Shown: positions 9,471 through 18,452, counted from the stretch's first letter. The stretch: DNA of 64,000 nucleotides from Ruegeria sp. EL01 (GCF_900313035.1 NZ_OMPS01000048.1:227630-291629); one strand, 5' to 3'. Notes: generated from the letters alone by a model not told the origin. Numbers and translations are program-made.

Positions 9471-9500
9471 TAAAAAGGGCCGCCGGAAGGCGACCCTTTG
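9471..9500 (-). terminator. ftsZ intrinsic terminator
   Basis: On the minus strand, AAAGGGUCGCC-UUCC-GGCGGCCCUUU forms an 11-pair stem (one U-G wobble) with a UUCC tetraloop, followed by UU and then AC. It lies 20 bp after the ftsZ stop and should separate ftsZ from lpxC transcription. Confidence 0.85.
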
Positions 9501-9520
9501 CAATCAATTTGTTACCGCCA

Positions 9521-11140
9521 TCAGTTGGCTTGGCGGCGCAGGAAGGCCGGAATTTCGATCCGTTCCTGATCGGGGTCAGCCTCATCATGGATAGGTGCCG
9601 TAGCGTCAGTCTGGCGCATTGCGGGCTGTTGACGCACCGGTTGCGGGGTCTGTGCCGGTGTATCCGCCGCGTGGCCCGTCATCCGGTCAATCAACCGATT
9701 GAAGCCAAAGCGGGGGCGTTCCTCGGTCTCGGGATGCGGTTGCTGTACAGCCTCAGGAGGGCGAGAAGCGGACAGGCGCTGCTTGGCTGACGGCACGTTC
9801 TGAACGGCCGCCTGCAGACGCTGCAGTGCTTCGGGTGAAGGGGTGCCTGCAGCTTGTCCACGCGGAGCAACAAAGGTTTCCGGCGCTTGTTCGACAGGAT
9901 CAGGCTGCGGTTCAAACTCGGCCACGCGCGGCTGGTAGGCGGGGGGCGGCAGGCCGTCATCATCCCGTTCTTCCCGCGCATGAAACTGCGCCGGGGCAGG
10001 CTCTTCGGCCGCTTCGAACAAAGAAGGCTCGCGGATTTCTTCCGGCTGCGGAGCAGGCTCGGCCATTTCAGCCGCAACAGGCGTTTCCTCGGGCATGTGG
10101 TCTTCCGCTGATACAGTGCGAGTCAGCGGCGCTGACATCGAACGGCGGGCGACCGGAATATCTTCCTGCTTTTCGGTGGCGTCGATGCCAGTGGCAACAA
10201 CCGATACGCGCATGCCACCTTCCATCACGGTGTCCAGCGTCGAACCGACGATGATATTGGCCTCTGGGTCCACTTCTTCGCGGATGCGGTTGGCGGCTTC
10301 GTCCAGTTCGAACAAGGTCAGGTCGTGCGAGCCGGTGATGTTGATCAGCACGCCCTTGGCGCCTTTGAGGCTGATTTCGTCCAGCAGCGGGTTGGCAATG
10401 GCCTTCTCGGCCGCCTGAACCGCACGATCTTCGCCAGTCGCCTCACCGGTGCCCATCATGGCTTTGCCCATCTCGTCCATGACCGCGCGGACGTCGGCAA
10501 AGTCGAGGTTGATCAGGCCCGGACGCACCATCAGATCGGTGACGCCTTTGACACCCTGATACAAGACGTCGTCGGCCATCGAGAACGCCTCGGTGAACGT
10601 GGTCTTTTCATTGGCCAGACGGAACAGGTTCTGGTTTGGAATGATGATCAGCGTGTCGACGACCCGTTGCAGCGATTCAACGCCGTCCTCGGCCTGACGC
10701 ATCCGCTTTGCACCTTCGAACTGGAAGGGCTTGGTCACGACACCAACGGTCAGCACGCCGAGTTCGCGTGCGGCCTGCGCAATAATCGGGGCCGCCCCTG
10801 TACCGGTGCCACCGCCCATGCCAGCGGTGATAAAGCACATATGTGCGCCCGCCAGGTGATCGACAATCTGTTCGATGCTTTCTTCGGCGGCAGCGGCCCC
10901 TACAGTCGGTCGCGCCCCTGCACCCAGACCTTCGGTGACCTTGACGCCCAGCTGTACACGCGCCGATGATTGGCTTTGCTGCAGCGCCTGCGCATCTGTG
11001 TTCGCGACAACAAAGTCGACGCCATCCAGTTGCTTTTCAATCATGTTGTTAACGGCATTGCCGCCGGCGCCGCCAACGCCAAATACTGTGATCCGAGGCT
11101 TCAGTTCATCGTGCCCGGGCATCGAAAGATTCAATGTCAT
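9521..11140 (-). CDS. ftsZ: Cell division GTPase FtsZ
   Basis: A 539-residue tubulin homologue that forms the Z-ring. It shows VGGAGGNAVNNMI at the N-terminus, the GTP-binding signature GGGTGTGAAPII, the synergy region NLDFADVRAVM, and the C-terminal FtsA/anchor-binding peptide IEIPAFLRRQ. The long acidic, proline/glutamine-rich linker (about residues 325-520) explains the size, which is normal for alphaproteobacteria and larger than the approximately 380 residues of E. coli. ATG at 11140 has GGCGGAC upstream. It is preceded by 347 bp of non-coding DNA, so it is likely driven by its own promoters in addition to any read-through. Confidence 0.97.
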   Translation of the reverse strand: MTLNLSMPGHDELKPRITVFGVGGAGGNAVNNMIEKQLDGVDFVVANTDAQALQQSQSSARVQLGVKVTEGLGAGARPTVGAAAAEESIEQIVDHLAGAHMCFITAGMGGGTGTGAAPIIAQAARELGVLTVGVVTKPFQFEGAKRMRQAEDGVESLQRVVDTLIIIPNQNLFRLANEKTTFTEAFSMADDVLYQGVKGVTDLMVRPGLINLDFADVRAVMDEMGKAMMGTGEATGEDRAVQAAEKAIANPLLDEISLKGAKGVLINITGSHDLTLFELDEAANRIREEVDPEANIIVGSTLDTVMEGGMRVSVVATGIDATEKQEDIPVARRSMSAPLTRTVSAEDHMPEETPVAAEMAEPAPQPEEIREPSLFEAAEEPAPAQFHAREERDDDGLPPPAYQPRVAEFEPQPDPVEQAPETFVAPRGQAAGTPSPEALQRLQAAVQNVPSAKQRLSASRPPEAVQQPHPETEERPRFGFNRLIDRMTGHAADTPAQTPQPVRQQPAMRQTDATAPIHDEADPDQERIEIPAFLRRQAN

Positions 11141-11487
11141 GCTCTGTCCGCCTGTTTTTATGTTCCGCCAAAGCGGTGTTTTTCTTGCCTATCCGCCTAT
11201 GATTCTATCGCTCCAATACGAAAAGGTCACGTCAAAAATTGCGTGATTCCACAAAATATGGAGGAAATAAGGCGCTAAACGGCGGTATTTCGCACCGAAC
11301 GCCAGATATTGGGGAACACAGGCAAATCACAACAAGACAAGCGTCATCCGCGCCGCATTTTGGATGCGTCACGGGTGATTGGATCGTATCGGTACATGCG
11401 GAAAACTGCTCAGGGTCCTGCCGCGGGGCCTCTTGCGGGCCCTGTGGATATCTTTAGGGATAAATCCAGCCACTGCAACCCGTTTCT
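11141..11487. other. Non-coding region upstream of ftsZ
   Basis: These 347 bp between the ftsZ start and the preceding gene contain no convincing ORF and are the expected site of ftsZ promoters and cell-cycle control. Visible are two GATTC methylation-type sites (near 11200 and 11243), a one-mismatch DnaA-box-like ATATCCACA on the minus strand near 11445, and a short GC hairpin (GGGCC/GGCCC). No promoter can be fixed with confidence by eye. Confidence 0.5.
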
Positions 11488-11907
11488 TTAGCTGATCGGG
11501 GCACTTGGGCAGTTCAGACTATTCGTGGTTATGCTGCGCACTTCCTGAATTTCGCCGTCCGAGAGTGAGGCAAGCCGCACCAATAGGCGGTCTTTATACA
11601 TAAAAGGCCACCAGCACACTGGAAAGCCATCCGGGTCATTGTCGTACAGAAAGCAGATCTGACCGTTGGGCGTGGTGATTTGGCCGTAAACGCAGCCCTC
11701 GCCTTCTTGCCGCCAGACCGACGTCGTGCGATTCAGAAACTGCTCGGTTCCCACCAGATCGCCGCTGCGGATTTCATAGAACTTCAGCGTTTTTCCAACT
11801 GCGGTATCCAGAAAGGCGTCAGGCGTGATGACAGTCTGCGCCGCGGCCCAGCCGGGCAACAACATTGCCCCAAGGACGGCGCAGCGCAGTGTGTTACCAA
11901 TTGTCAC
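11488..11907 (-). CDS. Secreted protein between ftsA and ftsZ
   Basis: A 139-residue protein of unknown function. The start chosen is the GTG at 11905-11907, overlapping the end of ftsA by 14 bp; it gives a clean signal peptide (TIGNTLRCAVLGAMLLPGWAAAQ) and then a mature domain of about 115 residues with four cysteines (in EGCVYGQ, GQICFLYDN, FPVCWWPF and NSLNCPSAP) that could form two disulphides in the periplasm. The long upstream frame inside ftsA is a shadow. A gene in this place is unusual outside Rhodobacteraceae; co-transcription with ftsA suggests an envelope role (inference). Confidence 0.7.
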   Translation of the reverse strand: MTIGNTLRCAVLGAMLLPGWAAAQTVITPDAFLDTAVGKTLKFYEIRSGDLVGTEQFLNRTTSVWRQEGEGCVYGQITTPNGQICFLYDNDPDGFPVCWWPFMYKDRLLVRLASLSDGEIQEVRSITTNSLNCPSAPIS

Positions 11908-13231
11908 GGAACCACCGGACGGCCCGTTTGAAAGGACGCGCCGCGTCCGTGTCGACCGGGATTTCGAAATCCCACCATTCGTCCTGCGGATGCGCGGCAA
12001 ACAGGCTAAGCCCCACAGCAGACGAAAAGCCTGGCCCAGTTGCCGATTGCGGCAGCCCGTGGACGCGCAGCGGGCGACCCAGGCGCACGCGCTGGCCCAA
12101 AATCCGCGTCGCGAGGCCATCCAGTCCCATGATCTGACTGCCACCGCCGGTCAGCACAATCTGCTGGCTTGGCATATGCTCAAACCCGGCCGCGTCCAGA
12201 CGCACGCGGACCTCCTCAAGGATTTCCTCGACCCGGGGGCGCATGATTCCGATAAGTTCAGCACGGCTGACAGTACGGCGGTCATGCTCCCAGTCTCCGG
12301 TATCACCACCGATATCGAGCATATCACGATCATCGGCTCCGGTGGCATGGACACCGCCGTTAAAGGTCTTGATCCGTTCGGCCACAGACGCGGGCACGCC
12401 AAGCCCCTTGGAAATGTCCGATGTCACATGATCCCCGCCTATGCGCACGCAATCGGCATAGATCATGTGCTTTTTCATGAAGATCGACACGCTGGTCGTG
12501 CCGCCGCCCATATCAATACAGGCCGCGCCCAGTTCCTGCTCATCTTCAACAAGGGATGAGATGCCTGACACATAAGCCGAATTTGCAATACCGGCGAGTT
12601 CCAGATCGCAGCGCTTGATACAGCGCACGATGTTTTGAATCGCCACGGCATCAACAGTCAACATGTGCATATCAACGGCCAGCGACTGCCCCAGTTGACC
12701 ACGCGGATCAATCAGACCCGAGCGGTTGTCGAGCGCAAAGTTCACCGGCTGAGCATGCAGCACCTCGCGCCCTGCCCCATAATCGGGCACGTCGCAGGCG
12801 TTCAAAACGCGGCCCACTTCGGCCTCGGTCACAAGCTGGCCTTCCAGATCAACCTGCGCATCCAGCCCATAGGACCTTGGGTTGGCGCCCGAGAAACAGG
12901 CGATCACATGATCAACGCGGATGTCAGCCATTTTTTGCGCTGCCTGTAACGCCGTGCGGATGGCACGCTCGGTTTCCTGCATGGCGGTGACTTCGCCAAA
13001 TTGCACGCCGCGTGAGCGTGTTGTGGCGGCTCCGACAACACGGAACCCGGTCTGGCCCGCCATGGACCCGATGGTGTTATCCTCGCTGAGCCGCCCAGAT
13101 CCGTCGAACCGCAGCACAAGGCAGCTGATCTTGGAACTTCCTACATCCAGAATGGCGACGACGCCCCTTTGCATGGCTTGTCTACGCATTTGCCGCATGG
13201 CGCGTTGAGACTGATATAGATCGGTCATCAT
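11894..13231 (-). CDS. ftsA: Cell division protein FtsA
   Basis: The 445-residue actin-fold ATPase that tethers FtsZ to the membrane. It has ATP-binding motifs (AILDVGSSKISCLVL, CIDMGGGTTSVSIF and IVLTGGGSQIMGLDGLA) and a C-terminal amphipathic tail (FKRAVRWFRDNW) that fits the membrane-targeting helix. It begins 5 bp after ftsQ. The ATG at 13231 has a second ATG immediately after it, and either is possible. Confidence 0.95.
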   Translation of the reverse strand: MMTDLYQSQRAMRQMRRQAMQRGVVAILDVGSSKISCLVLRFDGSGRLSEDNTIGSMAGQTGFRVVGAATTRSRGVQFGEVTAMQETERAIRTALQAAQKMADIRVDHVIACFSGANPRSYGLDAQVDLEGQLVTEAEVGRVLNACDVPDYGAGREVLHAQPVNFALDNRSGLIDPRGQLGQSLAVDMHMLTVDAVAIQNIVRCIKRCDLELAGIANSAYVSGISSLVEDEQELGAACIDMGGGTTSVSIFMKKHMIYADCVRIGGDHVTSDISKGLGVPASVAERIKTFNGGVHATGADDRDMLDIGGDTGDWEHDRRTVSRAELIGIMRPRVEEILEEVRVRLDAAGFEHMPSQQIVLTGGGSQIMGLDGLATRILGQRVRLGRPLRVHGLPQSATGPGFSSAVGLSLFAAHPQDEWWDFEIPVDTDAARPFKRAVRWFRDNW

Positions 13232-13236
13232 GGTCG

Positions 13237-14244
13237 TTACTGCCCGTTACCCACTGTCACTTTTGTATTCCACCAGTCTTCGCTGGCAGCTTTGGTCATT
13301 CTGATTGTCGGACGCTGGCCAAGGCGCATATCCACCGCTGCCACATCGCGTTCCAGAAGATCCTGCACCTCGTTCACCGCCAACACGCGTTCCAACGCGC
13401 GCACCGGGCGTTCGACGGGCAGCATGATGCGCTGGCCACGGTCCAGCACCAGATCCCAGCGCCTCTCACCGACGCGGACCAACCCGCGAACCCGACTGCC
13501 GAGGCTGCGGGCGGTGTTGAAAATCTGCAGCGCTTCGGTCACGTATCCGTCAGCGCCGGTACCAGCGACCAAAGGCAGGTCTGCGTGATCTTTCCGCGAC
13601 ACAGCCTGATCCACATGCACACCGGTTTCATCCAACAACTCGATCCCATCGCGGGTACGCCAGACAATGACGGGCTGCCTCTCGATGACATCGACCTGCA
13701 ATATGCCACCCGCACGGATGCGCACTGTCGCGGATTTTACCGGGTCCAGACCTGTTATGGTGTCGCGCATCTGCTCGACATCCAGGTCCCAGGAGCTGAT
13801 CGGGAAATCCAACGGAACGGTCTCACGAATATCGTCGGCCAATCCGGTTCCAGCGCCATCAATCGCCATCAGATTGACCATGAATTCCGGCCGTTCCTGA
13901 ATCGAGGTGCGAATGTCCGCGAAATAGGCGCTGACAGCTTCGCGCCGATCCTCAGAGGCAAAATACAGACCAGCCGCTGCGGCAATGGCACAAATCGGGA
14001 CGCCCAGCTTGACGCCAAGGCGAATGCCCGGTGTCAGCATCCAGCGCTGGAACCGGTAACTGAGCCGCGACGGCGCCGGGTCGCTGCGACGCGCGGTTCG
14101 CGCAAAGACCTTGGCCCCGCGCAGACGTAGAACCGGTTGGATATCGCTATCCTCTGATCCAGCGGATTCGAAATCTGCATCCGGCCCAGCCAACGGCTTG
14201 GCGCGGTGGATCACGGGCGCGCGGGTGGCGATCAGCGGTCGCAT
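13237..14244 (-). CDS. ftsQ: Cell division protein FtsQ
   Basis: A bitopic division protein of 335 residues: a cytoplasmic N-terminus of about 70 residues, one transmembrane helix (LGVPICAIAAAAGLYFA), a POTRA domain beginning near SSWDLDVEQMRDTITGLD, then the FtsQ domain (IVWRTRDGIELLDETGVHV to ERVLAVNEVQDLL). It scaffolds FtsL/FtsB in the divisome. The start at 14244 is chosen because GGTGGAGGAC lies just upstream; it overlaps ddl by 13 bp. The longer frame from 14295 is less likely. Confidence 0.92.
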   Translation of the reverse strand: MRPLIATRAPVIHRAKPLAGPDADFESAGSEDSDIQPVLRLRGAKVFARTARRSDPAPSRLSYRFQRWMLTPGIRLGVKLGVPICAIAAAAGLYFASEDRREAVSAYFADIRTSIQERPEFMVNLMAIDGAGTGLADDIRETVPLDFPISSWDLDVEQMRDTITGLDPVKSATVRIRAGGILQVDVIERQPVIVWRTRDGIELLDETGVHVDQAVSRKDHADLPLVAGTGADGYVTEALQIFNTARSLGSRVRGLVRVGERRWDLVLDRGQRIMLPVERPVRALERVLAVNEVQDLLERDVAAVDMRLGQRPTIRMTKAASEDWWNTKVTVGNGQ

Positions 14245-15146
14245 GAGGCGTCCTCCACCATCCAGGCGCAGAGCTGGCTGAACGTTAGGCCACAATGCGC
14301 GCCCTGCTCCGGCACCAGCGAGGTTGGTGTCATCCCGGGCTGGGTGTTGGTTTCTAACAGGAACAACCCATCCGCGCCCTGACTGTCATCCCAACGAAAA
14401 TCGGTACGGCTGACGCCCCTGCACCCCAACAGATTGTGGGCACGCAAAGCGTAATCCATGCACATGTCAAAAATCTCGGATGGAACTTCGGCGGGCAGGA
14501 CATGCCACGACCCGCCCGGCTTGTACTTGGCGTCGTAATCGTACCAGCCGTCGGTCATGATCTCGGTCACGGTCAGGGCGCGGTCGCTCATCACTGAAAC
14601 GGTCAGTTCACGGCCCGCGATATATTGCTCGACCATCACCTGTTCCGGCATGTCGTCCGCCAGCTTCGGTGGGCCATTGGCGCCTTCGTGCACCAGATAG
14701 ATACCAACACTGGAGCCTTCATTGTTGGGCTTGACCACATAAGGCGCTGCCATCACATGGTCGGCCATCACGTCTGCCTTGGGCACGATCACACTGTCGG
14801 CAATGGGCAGTCCCGCGATGCGAAACGCCTCTTTGCTGCGCTGCTTGTCCATGGCGAGGGCTGAGGCCAATACGCCGGAATGCGTATACGGGATGCGCAA
14901 CCATTCCAGCAGGCCCTGCACGCAGCCATCTTCGCCCCAGCGGCCATGCAGGGCGTTGAAAACCACATCAGGTTTAATATCCAAAAGGCGCGCGCAAAGG
15001 TCGGGACCAGCGTCCAGCTCGACCACTTCAATGCCTTCTCCCCTGAGGGCGGTTGCGCATTCGCGCCCGCTGCTGAGAGACACCTCGCGTTCAGCCGAGG
15101 GGCCGCCCATCAATACCGCCACTTTGGGGTTTGTCCTGCTCGACAT
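14232..15146 (-). CDS. ddl: D-alanine-D-alanine ligase
   Basis: A 304-residue ATP-grasp ligase that makes the D-Ala-D-Ala dipeptide for peptidoglycan. The N-terminal VLMGGPSAEREVSLSSG motif, ATP-grasp lysine region (YVVKPNNEGSSVGIY) and C-terminal metal site (LLETNTQPGMTPTSLVPEQG) are all present. The ATG at 15146 gives the standard family start (MSSRTNPKVAVLMGG); a TTG at 15167 is an alternative. It is followed with overlap by ftsQ. The 112 bp between it and murB may contain a promoter. Confidence 0.94.
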   Translation of the reverse strand: MSSRTNPKVAVLMGGPSAEREVSLSSGRECATALRGEGIEVVELDAGPDLCARLLDIKPDVVFNALHGRWGEDGCVQGLLEWLRIPYTHSGVLASALAMDKQRSKEAFRIAGLPIADSVIVPKADVMADHVMAAPYVVKPNNEGSSVGIYLVHEGANGPPKLADDMPEQVMVEQYIAGRELTVSVMSDRALTVTEIMTDGWYDYDAKYKPGGSWHVLPAEVPSEIFDMCMDYALRAHNLLGCRGVSRTDFRWDDSQGADGLFLLETNTQPGMTPTSLVPEQGAHCGLTFSQLCAWMVEDASCDR

Positions 15147-15258
15147 ACCCACGTTCGTGCGCCTCAATGTCCCTGGACCTTATGTAGTGGTCCATACTGC
15201 GTTTTATGCCTTTGATCCGTCGCCTTAATTTGCCTGTTTTGGTCTGACGGTCGGGGCT

Positions 15259-16206
15259 TTATTCTGTCAGCGGATCACCGACCCGCATGATTTCCCACTC
15301 TAGCGTGATACCGCTTGTTTCGTAAACCTTTTTTCGCACCTCTTCGCCCAGCCCTTCGAGGTCTGCGGCGGTGGCACCTCCGGTGTTGATCAGGAAATTC
15401 GAGTGCTTCTCGCTCATCTGTGCGCCGCCTCTCGTGGCGCCGCGCATGCCTGCGTCATCGATCACCTTCCACGCCTTAAGGTCATGCACATCATCAGCGC
15501 GGCCAGTCGATGAGAAACCGGCAGGATTGCGGAAGGTCGATCCGGCGCTGCGGTTCTTGGTGGGTTGCGTCTCGTCACGCTTCGTCAGTTGGGCGTCCAT
15601 GCGCGCATGCAGGTCAGCGGGAGTGCCTGTAGGCCCCTCGAATTGGGCCGAAACCAACACAGCACCGTCCGGCACATCGGACTCGCGATATCGAAAATTT
15701 AGCTCTTCAGGCGTAAGGTCCAAAACCTCGCCCTGTCGGGTCACGATCGTCGCCTTGCGCAGCACATCCGCCGTATAGCTGCCATAGCACCCCGCGTTCA
15801 TCCGTACCGCGCCGCCGATTGAACCGGGGATGGTGCGCAGGAAGGTCAGATCAACGCCCGCATCCGCCGCCTTGCGCGCCACATGCGCATCCAACGCCGC
15901 CGCGCCTGCGGTAACGATGCTGCCTTCTACCGAAATCCCGTTGAAGCCCCGCCCGAGGCGGATCACCACAGCACGCAACCCACCGTCGCGAACGATGAGA
16001 TTTGATCCAACACCCATCGGGAACACAGAGACTCCCGCTGGCAAGTCCCGAAGAAAGGTTTGCAGGTCTTCGATGTCGGCTGGCTGGAACAGATAATCCG
16101 CCGGACCGCCAACGCGGAGCCATGTGAGGTCGGACAACAGACGACCATTTGCGAGTTTGCCACGTAGGCTCTTAAGGTTCAGCTCCGTGAGCGTTTCCGC
16201 CACCAT
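15259..16206 (-). CDS. murB: UDP-N-acetylenolpyruvoylglucosamine reductase MurB
   Basis: A 315-residue FAD-dependent reductase completing UDP-MurNAc. It has the FAD-binding tract GVGSNLIVRDGG, the signature FLRTIPGSIGGAVRMNAGCYG, the catalytic-serine segment RSAGSTFRNPAG, and the C-terminal glutamate region. The ATG at 16206 (MVAETLTELN) is preferred because GGAG lies nine bases before it; an in-frame ATG at 16221 has poor spacing. It overlaps the upstream membrane-protein gene by 28 bp. Confidence 0.93.
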   Translation of the reverse strand: MVAETLTELNLKSLRGKLANGRLLSDLTWLRVGGPADYLFQPADIEDLQTFLRDLPAGVSVFPMGVGSNLIVRDGGLRAVVIRLGRGFNGISVEGSIVTAGAAALDAHVARKAADAGVDLTFLRTIPGSIGGAVRMNAGCYGSYTADVLRKATIVTRQGEVLDLTPEELNFRYRESDVPDGAVLVSAQFEGPTGTPADLHARMDAQLTKRDETQPTKNRSAGSTFRNPAGFSSTGRADDVHDLKAWKVIDDAGMRGATRGGAQMSEKHSNFLINTGGATAADLEGLGEEVRKKVYETSGITLEWEIMRVGDPLTE

Positions 16207-16466
16207 GCCCCGATACTCCATCCTATTATCGCGACCACTCCGTACCACAAATGTATCCAGATAATGTACGCTATCGCCGCACGGGTAATGTCGTAGGTCT
16301 CAATCGAGCGCCAATACAGCGCCAAACCCAAAAGAACAAACCACAAGATGGAAGCGGCATATGCCAGTCGAAGCTTTCTGTGCAGAGCCGCGTAGGCAAA
16401 GGTCAAAAACCAGCCAATAAAGCCAACGAAAATTGGGGCCATGATTACGAAGATCGGATCAAACAA
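16179..16466 (-). CDS. Small membrane protein in dcw cluster
   Basis: A 95-residue protein with three hydrophobic stretches (about 5-28, 34-52 and 62-86) ending in a basic tail (WWRKRSRS). Not recognised as a named family. It lies between the second DUF2484 gene and murB, same strand, 12 bp after the former and overlapping the latter, so it is part of the murC-murB transcription unit. A membrane role connected to envelope synthesis is plausible from position only. Confidence 0.6.
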   Translation of the reverse strand: MFDPIFVIMAPIFVGFIGWFLTFAYAALHRKLRLAYAASILWFVLLGLALYWRSIETYDITRAAIAYIIWIHLWYGVVAIIGWSIGAWWRKRSRS

Positions 16467-16478
16467 AGCGGAACGCCC

Positions 16479-16721
16479 TTACATCAGACCGCGCAACCAT
16501 CGACCCAGATAAATCACAGGCCAGCGCAACACCGACATGCCTGCCGCAAGGACCAGCAATCCAATCCATGGGCCGTTCTCGTAAGTCACGTAACCTACGA
16601 TCGGAATGCCCACCGCAATCAGGAAATAGGCACGGGCCCAGTGGTTGTCTTTGCTGGGAAGCATTGCCAGCACATTTGCCGCGAGGCCCCAGAGAGCGGC
16701 AAGAGCGAGCGACCATATCAT
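16479..16721 (-). CDS. DUF2484 family membrane protein (copy 2)
   Basis: 80 residues with three hydrophobic segments, beginning SLALAALWGLAANVLAMLP and ending in a GMSVLRWPVIYLGRWLRG region. It resembles the gene just upstream (AALW, A-x-LP near the start; S-M/V-x-R-x-P near the end), so the two look like a tandem duplication. ATG at 16721 overlaps the upstream stop (ATGA), with GAGAGGTGACGGA as ribosome site. DUF2484 genes are characteristic of the Rhodobacteraceae murC-murB interval; function unknown. Confidence 0.7.
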   Translation of the reverse strand: MIWSLALAALWGLAANVLAMLPSKDNHWARAYFLIAVGIPIVGYVTYENGPWIGLLVLAAGMSVLRWPVIYLGRWLRGLM

Positions 16722-16966
16722 TCCGTCACCTCTCGGCCTGTCCATTTACGCCAGTAAAACCGTATGGGGTTGCGAAACATCGAGATAAATCCACCGAAGG
16801 CGAGAGCAGACCAGAACCAGCCGTGATCAAAGCCCAGCCAGATGATAAGCACCGGCGCGCAGATCAGCAGGATGATGCCCGGAGGGAACTGCAGCCGCAT
16901 CGGCAACAACGCCACGATTGTGGCGCAGATCACCCAGAGGGCGGCAAAGATCATCGAATAGTCCAT
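16718..16966 (-). CDS. DUF2484 family membrane protein (copy 1)
   Basis: 82 residues, three hydrophobic segments (SMIFAALWVICATIVALLP; GIILLICAPVLIIWLGF; WFWSALAFGGFISMF), then a basic tail RNPIRFYWRKWTG. ATG at 16966 is supported by GGAGGGACG just upstream. It follows murC by 76 bp and shares ATGA with copy 2, forming a coupled pair. The family is known mainly from Rhodobacteraceae dcw clusters; no function is established. Confidence 0.72.
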   Translation of the reverse strand: MDYSMIFAALWVICATIVALLPMRLQFPPGIILLICAPVLIIWLGFDHGWFWSALAFGGFISMFRNPIRFYWRKWTGREVTE

Positions 16967-17042
16967 TCGTCCCTCCAAGGACGCGCGGTATCAGCGAGCA
17001 TCATATCACACTTCCAGGTTGTGCGCCAAATCAACATGGACG

Positions 17043-18452
17043 TCAAACAGCTTGTTTTCTTTGTAATCTCTCGGGCAACCCGTTGGCCCAGGCACTGATC
17101 GTGCCTGCGCCCAGGCACACAACCATATCGCCGGGACGGGTTTGTTCGCGCACGAGACGCTCAAGGTCTTCTTCATTCAGGATCGCACTTGCATGACGGT
17201 GACCATGGCGGATCAACCCTTCGACCAGATCGTCGCGGCTGGCCCCTTCGATCGGATCCTCTCCGGCGGCGAAAACCTCGGCAATGGCGACGACGTCGGC
17301 GTCATTGAAACAGGTGCAGAAATCGTCGAACAGGTTGGACAGGCGCGAATAGCGGTGCGGCTGGTGCACAGCAATGACGCGGCCATCGGTCGCCTGTCGG
17401 GCGGCTTTCAACACGGCGGCGATTTCAACCGGGTGGTGGCCGTAATCGTCGATGATGGTCACACCTTCGACCTCACCCACCTTGGTGAAGCGGCGATTGA
17501 CGCCGCCGAAATTGGCCAGCGCCTTGCGGATTTCAACTGCTTTCATGCCCAGATGGCGGGCGACAGCCACGGCTGACAATGCGTTCGAGACGTTGTGGTC
17601 GCCGGGCATCGGCAAGGTGCAGCCTTCGATCACCTTGTCTTCGTATTGCAGGTGGATGTCGAAATGCGCGACACCGCCCTTGTAGGTCAGGTTCTCGGCC
17701 CGCACATCAGCCTGCGCGTTGAAACCATAGGTACGCACGCGCCGATCGGTGATGCGGCCGACCAGCGCCTGAACTTCGGTGTGATCGGTGCAGCAAACGG
17801 CAAGGCCATAGAAGGGCAGGTTTGAGACGAACTCGTAAAACCCATCGCGCAGCTGATCGAAATCGCCCCAATGTTCCATATGCTCGGGGTCGATATTGGT
17901 GACGATGGCGATGGTTGCCGGAAGACGATTGAATGAACCGTCGGACTCGTCCGCCTCGACCACCATCCATTCGCCCTGACCCATGCGGGCGTTCGAACCA
18001 TAGGCGTGGATGATGCCGCCGTTGATCACGGTTGGGTCGAAGTCACCCGCGACCATCAGCTCGGCCATCATGGTGGTCGTGGTCGTCTTGCCGTGGGTTC
18101 CGGCAATGGCGATATTCGAGCGCAGGCGCATCAACTCGGCCAGCATGTCGGCGCGACGCACAACGGGCAATCCCTGTGCGCGTGCTTCGTCCAATTCCGG
18201 GTTGCCCGGTTTGATCGCGGTTGAGGTGACGATGACCGCAGCGCCTTCGAGGTTTTCGGCCTTCTGCCCGACAAAGATCTCAGCACCCAAACTGGCCAAA
18301 CGGTCGGTGATTTTAGAAGCCTTTAGATCAGACCCCTGCACCCGGTACCCCAGGTTCAAAAGCACCTCGGCAATACCCGACATCCCGATCCCGCCGATCC
18401 CGACAAAATGGATTGGTCCGACATCCTGCGGCAGTTTGGTTGCTGGATTCAT
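17043..18452 (-). CDS. murC: UDP-N-acetylmuramate-L-alanine ligase MurC
   Basis: A 469-residue Mur ligase that adds L-Ala to UDP-MurNAc. It has the Rossmann N-terminus (HFVGIGGIGMSGIAEVL), the ATP P-loop GTHGKTTTT, NIDPEHMEHWG, and the C-terminal HQPHRYSRL and DDYGHHPVEI motifs. Full length. It shares ATGA with the end of murG. Confidence 0.96.
   Translation of the reverse strand: MNPATKLPQDVGPIHFVGIGGIGMSGIAEVLLNLGYRVQGSDLKASKITDRLASLGAEIFVGQKAENLEGAAVIVTSTAIKPGNPELDEARAQGLPVVRRADMLAELMRLRSNIAIAGTHGKTTTTTMMAELMVAGDFDPTVINGGIIHAYGSNARMGQGEWMVVEADESDGSFNRLPATIAIVTNIDPEHMEHWGDFDQLRDGFYEFVSNLPFYGLAVCCTDHTEVQALVGRITDRRVRTYGFNAQADVRAENLTYKGGVAHFDIHLQYEDKVIEGCTLPMPGDHNVSNALSAVAVARHLGMKAVEIRKALANFGGVNRRFTKVGEVEGVTIIDDYGHHPVEIAAVLKAARQATDGRVIAVHQPHRYSRLSNLFDDFCTCFNDADVVAIAEVFAAGEDPIEGASRDDLVEGLIRHGHRHASAILNEEDLERLVREQTRPGDMVVCLGAGTISAWANGLPERLQRKQAV

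Noticed and set aside
11908..12144. Long N-terminal extension of the secreted protein between ftsA and ftsZ
   Set aside because: It lies antiframe within ftsA coding sequence; the GTG at 11907 gives a proper signal peptide.
16459..16716. ORF on the minus strand in another frame across the DUF2484 gene
   Set aside because: Out-of-frame shadow; no ribosome site and no membrane or domain pattern, while the overlapping DUF2484 frame has both.
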